DNA of 64,000 bases from positions 62,001 through 126,000 of the forward strand of contig NZ_RCWB01000001.1 in assembly GCF_018448885.1 (NCBI RefSeq), given 5' to 3'. The notes under the pieces were generated by a model. The model was given only the letters and a program-made list of their open reading frames with translations, did no database searches and was not told the DNA's origin. This document shows positions 8,439-16,473 of this stretch, one piece after another. The DNA comes from Photorhabdus caribbeanensis. Lineage in GTDB: Bacteria; Pseudomonadota; Gammaproteobacteria; Enterobacterales; Enterobacteriaceae. Each line of letters starts with the position of its first letter. Position 1 is the first letter of the stretch. The position numbers were made by a program, and so were the translations under genes.

Positions 8439-8678
8439 CTAGCTCATTGCAGCGAGGAATATACATTCGTGGCGTGCAATTGCCTCTTCTGCATCTTCCT
8501 CGCTGCCGAATTGATTTGAGAGGTCACTCACCGCGGCATCGTGTGCTTTTTCGAGCTTGCGGATGCAACCAATCAATTTTTGAATGTTCGCCGGGGTGCA
8601 AAGCGCAGTAAATTCTGTATCTGGCTTTTCTTTAGCCAAAGCAATGTTGAACTTTTCAATGAGTTTATCGACATTCAT
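8439..8678 (-). CDS. Hypothetical phage protein
   Basis: A 79-residue acidic, mostly helical protein (MNVDKLIEKFNIALAKEKPD). Its centre, IRKLEKAHDAAVSDLSNQFGSEEDAEEAI, suggests a short coiled coil. I do not recognise a family with confidence; similar small helical proteins are common in phage early regions. It is inserted between the polymerase gene and a duplicated polymerase tail. Confidence 0.6.
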   Translation of the reverse strand: MNVDKLIEKFNIALAKEKPDTEFTALCTPANIQKLIGCIRKLEKAHDAAVSDLSNQFGSEEDAEEAIARHECIFLAAMS

Positions 8679-8683
8679 TTATA

Positions 8684-10744
8684 TTAATCCTTACGATAGT
8701 GATAAGCTTCGAATCCCCCCGCATTAAGTGGTAAATCCTCCGCCCAATCTGGGTTAGTTGAAAGCAGGCTACTTAAATGCTCATGGGTAAAATCTGGGGT
8801 ATCTTGTGCTTCTGTTAATACTTCATCATGTACAGTCAACACTATATTGTACCCGGCTTCTTCAATGTGCGGCATGTTAGATGCAAGGACATCACGAGCC
8901 GTAGCTTGCGTCACATTCTCTACTAATTTACCGCCGTAAGTGTGGAGTCGTTGCCATTTACGAGAATAAGTGTTTACCCCCATATAACTGATCTTGCCGT
9001 CATTGTTGGGGGATGGGTAACAGACAGCACGTCCAGACGGTAGCTGAATACGTAACCAATTACCGTCACGCCTGATTTTTAGCATGCGGCACTGCAACGT
9101 AACTTTAGGCATTGCGATAGCACGCTTTACAGTTTCTTCCAGTTCATACCAAAAAGACGCTGTAGCCGGGTGCGCGTTGCGCCACATTCGCTTAAGCGAA
9201 TCGCATGTAATAAAAACACGCTCAGTTAAACCGTATGTTTTGTTCTGCTCTACCGACTTCTGATACCAGCTCAACGACTCTCGTTGGACGTTAACAGGGA
9301 TGTTAGCTAAAGCTGCATCTGCAAGGGCTTCTAAGTCTAAGCTATACACGGCGGCAAACGTCAGAAACGCGCCGACACCGCCACCGTAACCTAAACCCAG
9401 TTCCATGACTTTCCCGATCTGGCGTTGGTCTTTTGTAACGTCATCCGGCTGGATATTGAAGGCCCGTGCGTAGGCCAGCTTGTAAAGGTCGTGACCGCTA
9501 CCTTGGTCAAAATCCCGAAACGCCTGAATTTTCCAGTCTTCACCCGCCAACCATGCCAATACGCGACCTTCGATATTAGACAAATCGCTTACAACCAGTT
9601 TTTTATTCTTGGGCGCGATAATACAACCGCGCAATGCGGAACTGGTCAGCTCCATAACGTTATCGAATAACAAATCTGCGGCACCGGCTTTTAGTGCGTC
9701 GATACCAAAATCAATAACGTCTTGCTTTAGCACAGGTCGCGGGAGGTTCTGCGGCTGGAACAATCGCCCGGCCCAACGACCTGTACGCGACGCGCCACAA
9801 AATTGCAACGTACCGCGCAAGTGTCCATCCCGGTTTACTCCATTTACCAACGTCTTATATTTACTTGTACTCGTTGTACTTGCTTGTAAACGAATTGCGA
9901 GCAGTTCGCGGAGTTCAAACGGTAAATCCGGATCGTTTACCCGACGTTGCAATGTACTGGCTTGCAGGTCGGGCAGTTCAACGCCATAACCCGTAATGAT
10001 ATGTCGCAACATGACATCACGCTGCGTTGCTGCTTGCACAGCATCCTCAGTTAATACTTGGGTACGTTTTGCAAGCTGCTTTTGCTCTTGATTGACGGCC
10101 GTTATCGCAGCGTTGGCAAGTGTGATATCCATCCCAACACCACGATCGTTAATGAGTTGATCAAGATGCCACAATGCCAGCTCGGTGCCTTGGTAATTCC
10201 AGACGGGTAACTTTTTATGGATTTCGCGCATGGCTTCGATGTCAAGGCCCGCGTATTCAATAAAACGTTGCCATTCGTCAGGGTGGGTTTCGCGGGTAGC
10301 GCGGCGCACTTTAGAATTCTTCGGACGCGGCTTGCAGAATAGCTGTATAAATGCTTTGCCTTCTTTATCTTTGGCTTTATCAAGCGGAACATTCAACACT
10401 TCACATAAAGCGCCTAACGCGCCGGGTAAACCGTGCGCCAGCGCTTGGGCCATCGTGTCCCGCCACCTCGAAATTTTTGGTACGATATCGGGTGGCATGG
10501 TATGTCGTAAGATAGTTCTGTCGAAGTGCGAATTGTGAGCAAAAATCAGTACGCTTTCATCTATTAACGCCGCTTGAAGAGCATCAGGCATTTGCATATC
10601 ACGGGTTATATCCCACACTTGCACGGGGCTATCATTAATCGCCCAGGCAAACAACATGATCTCAGCCTGTTCAGCGTAGGCATGAACGCCGCTTTTAATG
10701 GGGGTTTCGCTGTATGTTTCCAAATCCAGCCAGAGGGTTGTCAT
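8684..10744 (-). CDS. Phage family A DNA polymerase with 3'-5' exonuclease
   Basis: A 686-residue replicative polymerase. The N-terminal exonuclease has Exo I LDLETYSE (5-12), Exo [11 protein letters not shown] and Exo [13 protein letters not shown]. The polymerase motifs are A ([14 protein letters not shown]), B ([14 protein letters not shown]) and C (LTVHDEV). The B segment keeps the family Lys but departs from the usual R-x3-K-x7-YG pattern, as in other phage Pol A branches. ATG 10744 is used because GGGG lies 6-7 bp upstream; a TTG at 10756 is weaker. With the VapE primase-helicase and the ssDNA-binding protein it forms a near-complete phage replication set. Confidence 0.9.
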   Translation of the reverse strand: MTTLWLDLETYSETPIKSGVHAYAEQAEIMLFAWAINDSPVQVWDITRDMQMPDALQAALIDESVLIFAHNSHFDRTILRHTMPPDIVPKISRWRDTMAQALAHGLPGALGALCEVLNVPLDKAKDKEGKAFIQLFCKPRPKNSKVRRATRETHPDEWQRFIEYAGLDIEAMREIHKKLPVWNYQGTELALWHLDQLINDRGVGMDITLANAAITAVNQEQKQLAKRTQVLTEDAVQAATQRDVMLRHIITGYGVELPDLQASTLQRRVNDPDLPFELRELLAIRLQASTTSTSKYKTLVNGVNRDGHLRGTLQFCGASRTGRWAGRLFQPQNLPRPVLKQDVIDFGIDALKAGAADLLFDNVMELTSSALRGCIIAPKNKKLVVSDLSNIEGRVLAWLAGEDWKIQAFRDFDQGSGHDLYKLAYARAFNIQPDDVTKDQRQIGKVMELGLGYGGGVGAFLTFAAVYSLDLEALADAALANIPVNVQRESLSWYQKSVEQNKTYGLTERVFITCDSLKRMWRNAHPATASFWYELEETVKRAIAMPKVTLQCRMLKIRRDGNWLRIQLPSGRAVCYPSPNNDGKISYMGVNTYSRKWQRLHTYGGKLVENVTQATARDVLASNMPHIEEAGYNIVLTVHDEVLTEAQDTPDFTHEHLSSLLSTNPDWAEDLPLNAGGFEAYHYRKD

Positions 10745-10788
10745 AGTGATCCCCAAAAACCCCCGGCCCTATGCCGGGGTACGTTGGT

Positions 10789-11340
10789 TTAAATCAGGGC
10801 TTCGGCGTCCGCTCCGGCGCTGATATCCTCAAAATCCTCGACTGATGCGACACCGCCACCGGCGAATGCGTCCCCGTCCTTTCTGAACTGAATGCCGCCG
10901 AGTGATGCTGAAATGCCCTTGCCTTGATTGTCGTATGCGAAAATTTCAATCGAAGCGTCAACATAACAGCCTGAGTAGGGGCGTCCGTCTTGCGCTGTCA
11001 GTGGGGCGCGGTCTCTGTCAATAACAAGCGGACGTGCTTTGTTGTTGGCACTGATATACATACTGCCCTCGTACCCGTCATAGTCGGGTTTTTCATCGCC
11101 GTCGCGGAAGTTAAAACGCATTGAGTTTCCGCGAATGCTCTTGAGAACGGTATCGGCTTTCGCGCCCCATTTATTTTCAGCCACTTTTTTGATCGCGGCT
11201 TCGATGCTAGCGATTAGCACTTTGTCCGCTTTCGGGATTAAAAACGTGGCGCGGAATTTAAAATCGCCCTGGCCGTTTACTTGGGTTGCTTCAAATAAAT
11301 CGGGGAATGCTAAACGAACGTTAGTTAATTTCACTTTCAT
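10789..11340 (-). CDS. DUF2815 ssDNA-binding-like protein
   Basis: A 183-residue protein of the DUF2815 family (MKVKLTNVRLAFPDLFEA, FRATFLIPKADK, YEGSMYISANNKARP, YSGCYVDASIEIFAYDN). The family has an OB fold resembling T7 gp2.5, a single-stranded DNA-binding protein, and ends in an acidic tail (here VEDFEDISAGADAEALI). The family and its place directly upstream of the polymerase support ssDNA binding at the replication fork. Confidence 0.8.
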   Translation of the reverse strand: MKVKLTNVRLAFPDLFEATQVNGQGDFKFRATFLIPKADKVLIASIEAAIKKVAENKWGAKADTVLKSIRGNSMRFNFRDGDEKPDYDGYEGSMYISANNKARPLVIDRDRAPLTAQDGRPYSGCYVDASIEIFAYDNQGKGISASLGGIQFRKDGDAFAGGGVASVEDFEDISAGADAEALI

Positions 11341-11360
11341 GTTGAAATACCTTTTTTTAT

Positions 11361-12635
11361 TTAGATGAGAGATTCAGCGGCTTCGATATCTTCAAAGTCG
11401 TTGAGAGGATTCACGAAAAAAGATTCTCTAGGGTCAGATTCAGGTGCTATTGTGGGTTTACCGTCCGGGCGTACAATCAACCCTTCAAGTTTTTCCCATT
11501 TTTCCGGGTTTGATTTTTTAATGATTTTTTCGGCCTGCGGTGGAGTCAGCAGCTTACGTTGATACATCTCATCCTTTTTAATTTTCAGCTTCTTAAAAAG
11601 GGCTTCTGCATCTGCTTCACTACTCCATGTCCTGTTACCAGGTTTGCCTACTACAAGTTTAAAACCGGGAATATGCAGGCCGTTCTGTAGCGTTGTAAAT
11701 GCGGCATCACGTACTCCTTTGCACCAGGCTTCGACCTCATCAACAACGTGCAGCATTTCACCAAGATACTGACTGTCGGCTTTTGCAAGTTGCTGTTGCG
11801 CGATTTGTAAAGCATCAGCAACAGGCATGGGGTCATCGATGGCGTCGAAATCGTTTAACAGTGACGCTGAGACATAGGCAGCTTGGGCCGGGCATTTTCC
11901 CCGACGTTTACACCAACGGCAGGTTTTTTCACCGGGTTGGAACGCGGTAGTTGGTATACTGTCCGGGCCATCCGTTGCAGCTTGTTCTGCAAGCGCAAGG
12001 ACATTCGCCGCAAGGCTTTTCACGTTTTGCCCGAACTCATTCAGATTGTCGATACTACATGCGTATTCACTGACATGATTAATTCGCGGCTGGTGAATAA
12101 ACATCCTGACAGTATTAAGGTCGTACAATAAACTGAACTGATCGAGCGCACCCAGTGAGTACAACATCAGTTGCGGATTTTCAAATGCATCGACTTTTTC
12201 ATAGCCGTATTTCAAATCGTGAATTTGCAGTTCACCATTTTTAATAATGATGGCATCTGCGGTACCGAATGAATTTTCGATACCTGTTACGCTTGAAAAA
12301 TCAACACGCTCTTCGATGAAAAGATCGCATTCCGGTGCTAAGTTCCAGATAGTTTCGACATACTCACCGACATAATCAACCATTGTCGGATCGACTTGTG
12401 GTGTTCCCGCTTTCAGCAACGGATACGTGCCTAAGTAGTCGGCAGTGTTCAGACCGTAAGTTGCCGCTTGAAGACGGTTTCTAAGTACACATTCCGCTAA
12501 TGCGTGAGCCGCAGAACCTTCTTGTGCGTTAGATGTTGTTGTATCGGGTTCAAACTGTTCTATCGCCAATGCAGCGGAGCAGTTAAGCCAGCGGTGTGCG
12601 CTGGATGGAGAGAGTTTCGCATGAAGTTCAGGCAT
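11361..12635 (-). CDS. DUF2800 RecB-like (PD-(D/E)XK) nuclease
   Basis: A 424-residue DUF2800 protein. The N-terminus (LSPSSAHRWLNCSAAL, AQEGSAAHALAE) and the core (FGTADAIIIKNGELQIHDLKYG) follow the Cas4/RecB-like nuclease pattern with the catalytic D and D-x-K. CRWCKRRGKC supplies a C-terminal Cys cluster near residue 235 that would pair with Cys19 as an Fe-S knot in the AddB/Cas4 manner. Such phage nucleases process DNA ends for recombination. The DFEDIEAAESLI tail resembles the acidic tail of the adjacent DUF2815 protein, suggesting a shared partner. Confidence 0.8.
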   Translation of the reverse strand: MPELHAKLSPSSAHRWLNCSAALAIEQFEPDTTTSNAQEGSAAHALAECVLRNRLQAATYGLNTADYLGTYPLLKAGTPQVDPTMVDYVGEYVETIWNLAPECDLFIEERVDFSSVTGIENSFGTADAIIIKNGELQIHDLKYGYEKVDAFENPQLMLYSLGALDQFSLLYDLNTVRMFIHQPRINHVSEYACSIDNLNEFGQNVKSLAANVLALAEQAATDGPDSIPTTAFQPGEKTCRWCKRRGKCPAQAAYVSASLLNDFDAIDDPMPVADALQIAQQQLAKADSQYLGEMLHVVDEVEAWCKGVRDAAFTTLQNGLHIPGFKLVVGKPGNRTWSSEADAEALFKKLKIKKDEMYQRKLLTPPQAEKIIKKSNPEKWEKLEGLIVRPDGKPTIAPESDPRESFFVNPLNDFEDIEAAESLI

Positions 12636-12637
12636 GG

Positions 12638-13360
12638 CTACCCCTCCAGTGCTGCTTTTGCCAATGCTACGACTTCCGAGATATTTTTTTCCGCAACCTG
12701 GCTTAATTTTTTAGCATCAAATTTTGCTAAGATATCAACGGCTTCACTACGATACCCGTTTTTAACGAGCTGTAAAATTAGTGTTTCAGCCTCTTTAAGA
12801 AGCGTTTTGGGGTCAATTACAGGTTCTGGTTCCGGCACCTCGTCGTCCGCTTCTGGCGTGGGTTCTTCATCGTTGCCAACATCCATGTGGGCTTTTCCTT
12901 CGCTTAGCAGCTCTAAGGCGAATTCGCGGCGTTCAGTGATACCCGGGATATCATCCCAGTTAGCCAGAATTTCAATGCACAGATCGATTAAGCGGGAATT
13001 ACTGAGCGCTTTTACTTCTGGTAATCCCTGCAACGCCGCATCGAGCGCGTCAACTTGCACGTTCCTTGCTTTTCCTGTCGCTTCAACAACATCTTGCGCG
13101 GTGTGAACTTTATCCGCAGTGATCGGGTGAACGTTATCTTTAAACAATACTGCGAGTGCAACGATTGTTTCGAAGCTGATAGCATCAACGTTAACGGGTG
13201 TTGCTTCCGCTATAACGGAATTTTCGCTTTTCTTTGTACGTGTCGGCTTAGTATCCGGTGTGAGTGTATTATTGCTTAGCGCGGCCAATAATTGTGTTAA
13301 CAACACGTTCTGTTGTTCAAGTAACGTATTATTTTGCTGCAATGATGTTTCTAAACTCAT
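12638..13360 (-). CDS. Hypothetical phage early protein
   Basis: A 240-residue protein with no confident family. Residues 1-30 are a Q/L-rich coiled coil (QQNNTLLEQQNVLLTQLL). A charged, Pro/Glu-rich linker lies near residues 160-185, and the C-terminus is helical. It precedes the DUF2800 nuclease by two bases, so the pair is likely co-translated. A scaffold or recombination accessory role is a guess. Confidence 0.6.
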   Translation of the reverse strand: MSLETSLQQNNTLLEQQNVLLTQLLAALSNNTLTPDTKPTRTKKSENSVIAEATPVNVDAISFETIVALAVLFKDNVHPITADKVHTAQDVVEATGKARNVQVDALDAALQGLPEVKALSNSRLIDLCIEILANWDDIPGITERREFALELLSEGKAHMDVGNDEEPTPEADDEVPEPEPVIDPKTLLKEAETLILQLVKNGYRSEAVDILAKFDAKKLSQVAEKNISEVVALAKAALEG

Positions 13361-13374
13361 TGTTTTTATCCTTA

Positions 13375-13509
13375 TCAGATATAAAGAATAATGGGAAATT
13401 GAGTATTCGGATTACGAGCTAATTCCGCGCGCTTACGTAACCAGCGTAAACGGCGAACAGCATTGTTCGCCGGGAATTTTTCAATGGGAACAGGCTTGGC
13501 TTTTAGCAT
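13375..13509 (-). CDS. Small basic phage protein (44 aa)
   Basis: The ATG at 13509 has GAGG 8 bp upstream, and the frame runs 44 residues to a TGA (start MLKAKPVPIEKFPANNAVRR). It is strongly basic (RRLRWLRKRAELAR) and fills the otherwise empty space between two early genes. No family is recognised; nucleic-acid binding would fit the charge. Confidence 0.5.
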   Translation of the reverse strand: MLKAKPVPIEKFPANNAVRRLRWLRKRAELARNPNTQFPIILYI

Positions 13510-13556
13510 AGCTAAATCCTCTGTATTTTTTGTGAAAGCGGAATGAATAAAAAGAA

Positions 13557-13949
13557 CTAAAACTCACCCTTATTTATTTTAACAAGCGCGTCAAAATGTT
13601 GGTGAGCAGCTTCTTTGGTTAAATGAAGAACACCGATTTTAAGGTAATACTCGTCAACACTATCATTATTCCATCTGTACTTTCTCACCGCGCTTAAATC
13701 AAATATGAAATACTCATCATTATGTTTTAATTCATAATCAACAGGCTTCGGAAAACTTACTTTACCGATTTTTATCATTTCTGGTTTGCGGCGATAAATA
13801 ACATCTTCATACCAGCTTGGATGACTTGCTAGCGTACTAAATTTTTTACAACCTTCACCCTTAAATTCCCACAGCAGCCACGGTTCATTTGTTTTCAAAG
13901 CGTCTTGTGCATATAAAGCCATATTTTTAGCATGTATATGTGCAGTCAT
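13557..13949 (-). CDS. Hypothetical phage protein
   Basis: A 130-residue protein. The segment HPSWYEDVIYRRKPEMIKIG resembles the W-x-x-x-x-x-YR-R-KP pattern seen in several small early proteins of enterobacterial phages. The function is unknown. It is in the leftward operon, two bases from the next gene upstream. Confidence 0.6.
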   Translation of the reverse strand: MTAHIHAKNMALYAQDALKTNEPWLLWEFKGEGCKKFSTLASHPSWYEDVIYRRKPEMIKIGKVSFPKPVDYELKHNDEYFIFDLSAVRKYRWNNDSVDEYYLKIGVLHLTKEAAHQHFDALVKINKGEF

Positions 13950-13950
13950 G

Positions 13951-14181
13951 TTATTTACCTTTTACTTTAATTACACTGTAACCATTGGTTTCTAAATAAT
14001 TAACAATATCTTTCTCGCCAATTATTTTTAGTATATCCTCACAATCAATGTCGTTAATCATTCTTTGCAAATTTTCTTCATTTACGCGCGATACTTCAAC
14101 TGATATTTCACCAGCAGATGATATAATTCTTACGTCTTTACACAATATTTCAAAACTGTAAGTGTTTCGTATGTTTGTCAT
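13951..14181 (-). CDS. Hypothetical phage protein
   Basis: A 76-residue acidic protein, no family recognised. Its last codons (IKVKGK) and stop lie in a 22-bp sequence (13951-13972) repeated exactly at the end of the next gene (14183-14204). The two proteins thus share the C-terminal KVKGK although the rest is unrelated, a sign of recombination at a short repeat. Confidence 0.55.
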   Translation of the reverse strand: MTNIRNTYSFEILCKDVRIISSAGEISVEVSRVNEENLQRMINDIDCEDILKIIGEKDIVNYLETNGYSVIKVKGK

Positions 14182-14182
14182 A

Positions 14183-14389
14183 TTATTTACCTTTTACTTT
14201 AATTTGAATGTTACTATCAATAAACTCGATACCGTATTCTTGAAACAACAATAAAAACCAGTTGGATAAAGCTACTATGTCAATTCTGTAGCATTGTTGC
14301 AGTTCTATGAATTGTTCATTTCTATCGCGAACAAGCGTTTTTATGATTTCATTGAATTCAGTTTGAGATAATTTTATTTCAGTTTTCAC
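14183..14389 (-). CDS. Hypothetical phage protein
   Basis: A 68-residue helical protein with a hydrophobic stretch (IVALSNWFLLLFQEYGIEF). No family is recognised. It shares only the C-terminal IKVKGK with its downstream neighbour, encoded by a 22-bp direct repeat. Confidence 0.55.
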   Translation of the reverse strand: MKTEIKLSQTEFNEIIKTLVRDRNEQFIELQQCYRIDIVALSNWFLLLFQEYGIEFIDSNIQIKVKGK

Positions 14390-14396
14390 AGTTTAC

Positions 14397-14501
14397 TCAC
14401 AATAATTTAAATATTATTTCAATTAAGCCTATGAATGCCAATCCCCATAAAGTTCCTTTAGCAAATTCTTTTGAGAAGGTTTTTAAAAATAAAATCTTCA
14501 T
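14397..14501 (-). CDS. Small membrane peptide (34 aa), ATGA-coupled
   Basis: The ATG at 14501 overlaps the TGA of the DUF551 gene as ATGA, then 34 codons follow. The peptide has a basic N-terminus (MKILFLKTFSKEFAKG) and a single hydrophobic helix (TLWGLAFIGLIEIIFKLL). A start-stop overlap of exactly the kind used by the other genes of this operon supports real translation. The function is unknown. Confidence 0.5.
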   Translation of the reverse strand: MKILFLKTFSKEFAKGTLWGLAFIGLIEIIFKLL

Positions 14502-14731
14502 TCCTCTATCTCAGGCGGCCGTGGTATCATCCAATGTGTCACTTCTGTACCATGCTTTTCTATTATATCATTGAAATATGAAGCGCCATCACATTCTATA
14601 TAATCGTGGTGTTGACGCCATTTGGATATATTTGAATCATAAAATCCATAAACCATTTCGTCGTAGTTGGTATACATCAATACGTCTTGTTCCCTTAACG
14701 GTAAGCTATCATCAACGCTAATCCATCTCAT
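14498..14731 (-). CDS. DUF551 domain protein
   Basis: A 77-residue protein with the DUF551 layout: MRWISVDDSLPLREQDVLMY at the N-terminus and VTHWMIPRPPE at the C-terminus, the typical W-I-x-x-x-x-x-L-P and T-H-W-M-P-L-P-x-P elements. This family is very common in enterobacterial prophage early regions, and its function is not established. ATG 14731 is used because it begins the domain and has an AAAGG upstream. Confidence 0.8.
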   Translation of the reverse strand: MRWISVDDSLPLREQDVLMYTNYDEMVYGFYDSNISKWRQHHDYIECDGASYFNDIIEKHGTEVTHWMIPRPPEIEE

Positions 14732-14768
14732 AAATATACCTTTATTAAATAGCATCCGTGCTGGTTAA

Positions 14769-15005
14769 CTATAAATTTTTCCACTCAACAAAATTGCGGT
14801 AATCATAATCTTGCCCGAAGCATACTGAAACACACTGACAGATTGTTTCTTCTTGTCCGTTGATTACTATTAAGCCTTTGCCGATGAATTTCCCAAATAA
14901 CGCTCTTTGGTCTTTCGCTAACATTTTTCCTTCCCATGTTGAAAAAATTGAACCAGTTTTTTCTAATAAGAATAGTGCTAAATTAGCGGAGTAATCTGTT
15001 TTCAT
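14769..15005 (-). CDS. Hypothetical phage protein, first gene of the leftward operon
   Basis: A 78-residue protein with no recognised family. It is the promoter-proximal gene of the leftward operon, about 320 bp from the putative PL operators. No N-type antiterminator features (Arg-rich N-terminus) are visible. Confidence 0.55.
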   Translation of the reverse strand: MKTDYSANLALFLLEKTGSIFSTWEGKMLAKDQRALFGKFIGKGLIVINGQEETICQCVSVCFGQDYDYRNFVEWKNL

Positions 15006-15084
15006 AATTTAACCTTCTCATTTAATAAGGGGCTTCCTTGCCAATGCTTCCTGTTGTATTCCCCGGTTTGGCAAAATGGACTTA

Positions 15085-15112
15085 ATAAAGCGCCTTATTT
15101 GAGACGCTTTAT
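15085..15112. terminator. Hairpin in the leftward leader (gap 15006-15472)
   Basis: ATAAAGCG and CGCTTTAT form an 8-bp inverted repeat with a 12-nt loop, in the 320-nt untranslated leader between the leftward promoter and the first early gene. The rest of the leader (15120-15320) has no credible reading frame. A leader of this length with a hairpin suggests attenuation or antitermination control; no T-run is clear. Confidence 0.35.
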
Positions 15113-15328
15113 AAATGCACTTCGCTTTGTGATTACATGATACGTTTCTCCTGTGGTTGAATTTTTGCACGACTTATCAGCTATACCGGTGCTTCATCTG
15201 TACGAGCTTTGATCGCCACGCGAACCCGTTTGCTTTCGTTCCCATTCCAGCGCTTTTCAGCTATGAAGCTTTCCGACTTGCCTGTCGTGCGGTCCAAATT
15301 GTTAAAGAGCGGTGTTGCTTGTTAGGGG

Positions 15329-15412
15329 GTTAAGATAAGTATTCTTAACTTTGTCATTAAAGTTAAGCAATCTAAACATGAATTGTCAAGAAGAAAGTTA
15401 AGATAAATGAAT
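15329..15412. promoter_or_regulatory. Left operator region (OL/PL) with three repressor half-site repeats
   Basis: Three related sites lie upstream of the leftward genes: a 21-bp palindrome with GTTAAGAT and TCTTAAC arms (15329-15349), GTTAAGCAATCTAAAC (15362-15377) and the weaker GTTAAGATAAATGAAT (15397-15412). The second differs by one base from the reverse complement of a site at 16196 on the cro side. Sharing between both sides of the repressor gene is the layout of lambdoid operators. Confidence 0.7.
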
Positions 15413-15472
15413 TTATTTTTTTGAGATGAAGAAAAACCCGCTATGTAAACGGGCTTATTTAGTTGGAAAGAA

Positions 15473-16177
15473 TTAGAGAGTAACAGTGTACCAAAACACT
15501 CTACCTATGATACGAATTTCGTTTGCTTTTTCACCTATGCACTCATCATCTGCATAGTCGCAACGATTATACGAACGAATGCGTATCCCGCCAGGAACAC
15601 GATATAAAATTTTCACACGGAGCATACCGCTATGCTCTATAGCATACATGTTACCGTCTTTGATAGTTGTGTTCGTAGTGTCAATACCTACAATTGCGCC
15701 GTCTGGTAATACGGGTTCCATGCTATCACCAGTGATATAGGCACATGCTGCATGCTCTGGATCAATGCCTGCTTTGAGAAGCGCAGAGCGAGCAAATCGT
15801 AATTTATTTCCTCGGTGATCAAGTTCAACAGTACTTCCTTTTCCCGTTGATAACGATATCTCTTTGAAAAATGGCATTTCTATTTCATCCTCATTGAGTT
15901 GTGTTTCCTCGTCACTCCCACAATCAAATGCCGCGATTACACTTGCATTTGCAACGATTTCAGGGGGATTATTTACATCGGTATCCACTCCCTCAAGTAA
16001 CCAATCCACTGTTACACTTAACTCTCTAGCGAGGTTAACTAGATTTTTGCCATTTGGTGCAGTTACACCGGATTCCCATTGTGAGATTGTCGCTTTTGTT
16101 ACGCCTATTCGCTTTCCTAGGGCTTCTTGCGTAATTTTTTGCTTCAGTCTTGACTGACGTATTCGTTCGTTTTTCAT
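15473..16177 (-). CDS. cI: CI-like phage repressor with S24 autoprotease domain
   Basis: A 234-residue repressor. Residues 5-60 are an XRE helix-turn-helix (TQEALGKRIGVTKATISQWE). The S24/LexA-like protease domain has Ser152 in GDSMEPVLPDG and Lys189 in MLRVKIL. The hinge contains Cys86-Gly87 (FDCG), a dipeptide cleaved in some lambdoid repressors, so RecA-stimulated, SOS-dependent induction is expected. It is transcribed away from cro between two operator clusters. It keeps the prophage silent by repressing leftward and rightward early genes. Confidence 0.92.
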   Translation of the reverse strand: MKNERIRQSRLKQKITQEALGKRIGVTKATISQWESGVTAPNGKNLVNLARELSVTVDWLLEGVDTDVNNPPEIVANASVIAAFDCGSDEETQLNEDEIEMPFFKEISLSTGKGSTVELDHRGNKLRFARSALLKAGIDPEHAACAYITGDSMEPVLPDGAIVGIDTTNTTIKDGNMYAIEHSGMLRVKILYRVPGGIRIRSYNRCDYADDECIGEKANEIRIIGRVFWYTVTL

Positions 16178-16195
16178 GTCATTGCCTCATAATTA

Positions 16196-16260
16196 GTTTA
16201 GATAGCTTAACTTAAATGTTGTAACGTTGTCTTGACTTGTTCGTTTAGTTTTCTTAACCT
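16196..16260. promoter_or_regulatory. Right operator/promoter region (OR/PR)
   Basis: Two 16-bp operators, GTTTAGATAGCTTAAC (16196-16211) and GTTTAGTTTTCTTAAC (16243-16258), lie between the divergent repressor and cro. A rightward promoter can be read as TTGACT (16232-16237), 17 bp, TAACCT (16255-16260), with the second operator covering the spacer and -10. Binding there would block cro and vapE transcription. Confidence 0.7.
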
Positions 16261-16292
16261 TACATTTGACTAAACATTCCAAGGAAGCCGTG

Positions 16293-16469
16293 ATGAAGAA
16301 AATAGACGCTATAGCGCTGGCGGGTAGTAAAGCCAAATTGGCGCGATTGCTAAAAGTCTCAAAAGGAGCTGTTTCACAGTGGGGAGAGGATATCCCCGAG
16401 TTAAGAGCATTACAGATCGAGAAATTACTAAAGAATAAAAAGCATTTGTTAAATCATAAAGAGGCGTAA
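16293..16469 (+). CDS. cro: Cro-like repressor
   Basis: A 58-residue helix-turn-helix protein (MKKIDAIALAGSKAKLARLL, then KVSKGAVSQWGEDIPELRAL) of the DicC/YdaS-like Cro group, with a Lys-rich tail. ATG 16293 has AAGGAA upstream; the longer form from 16266 would run into the promoter. It is divergent from cI across the shared operators and lies 4 bp before vapE. It is expected to shut off cI during lytic growth. Confidence 0.85.
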   Translation: MKKIDAIALAGSKAKLARLLKVSKGAVSQWGEDIPELRALQIEKLLKNKKHLLNHKEA

Positions 16470-16473
16470 CGGC

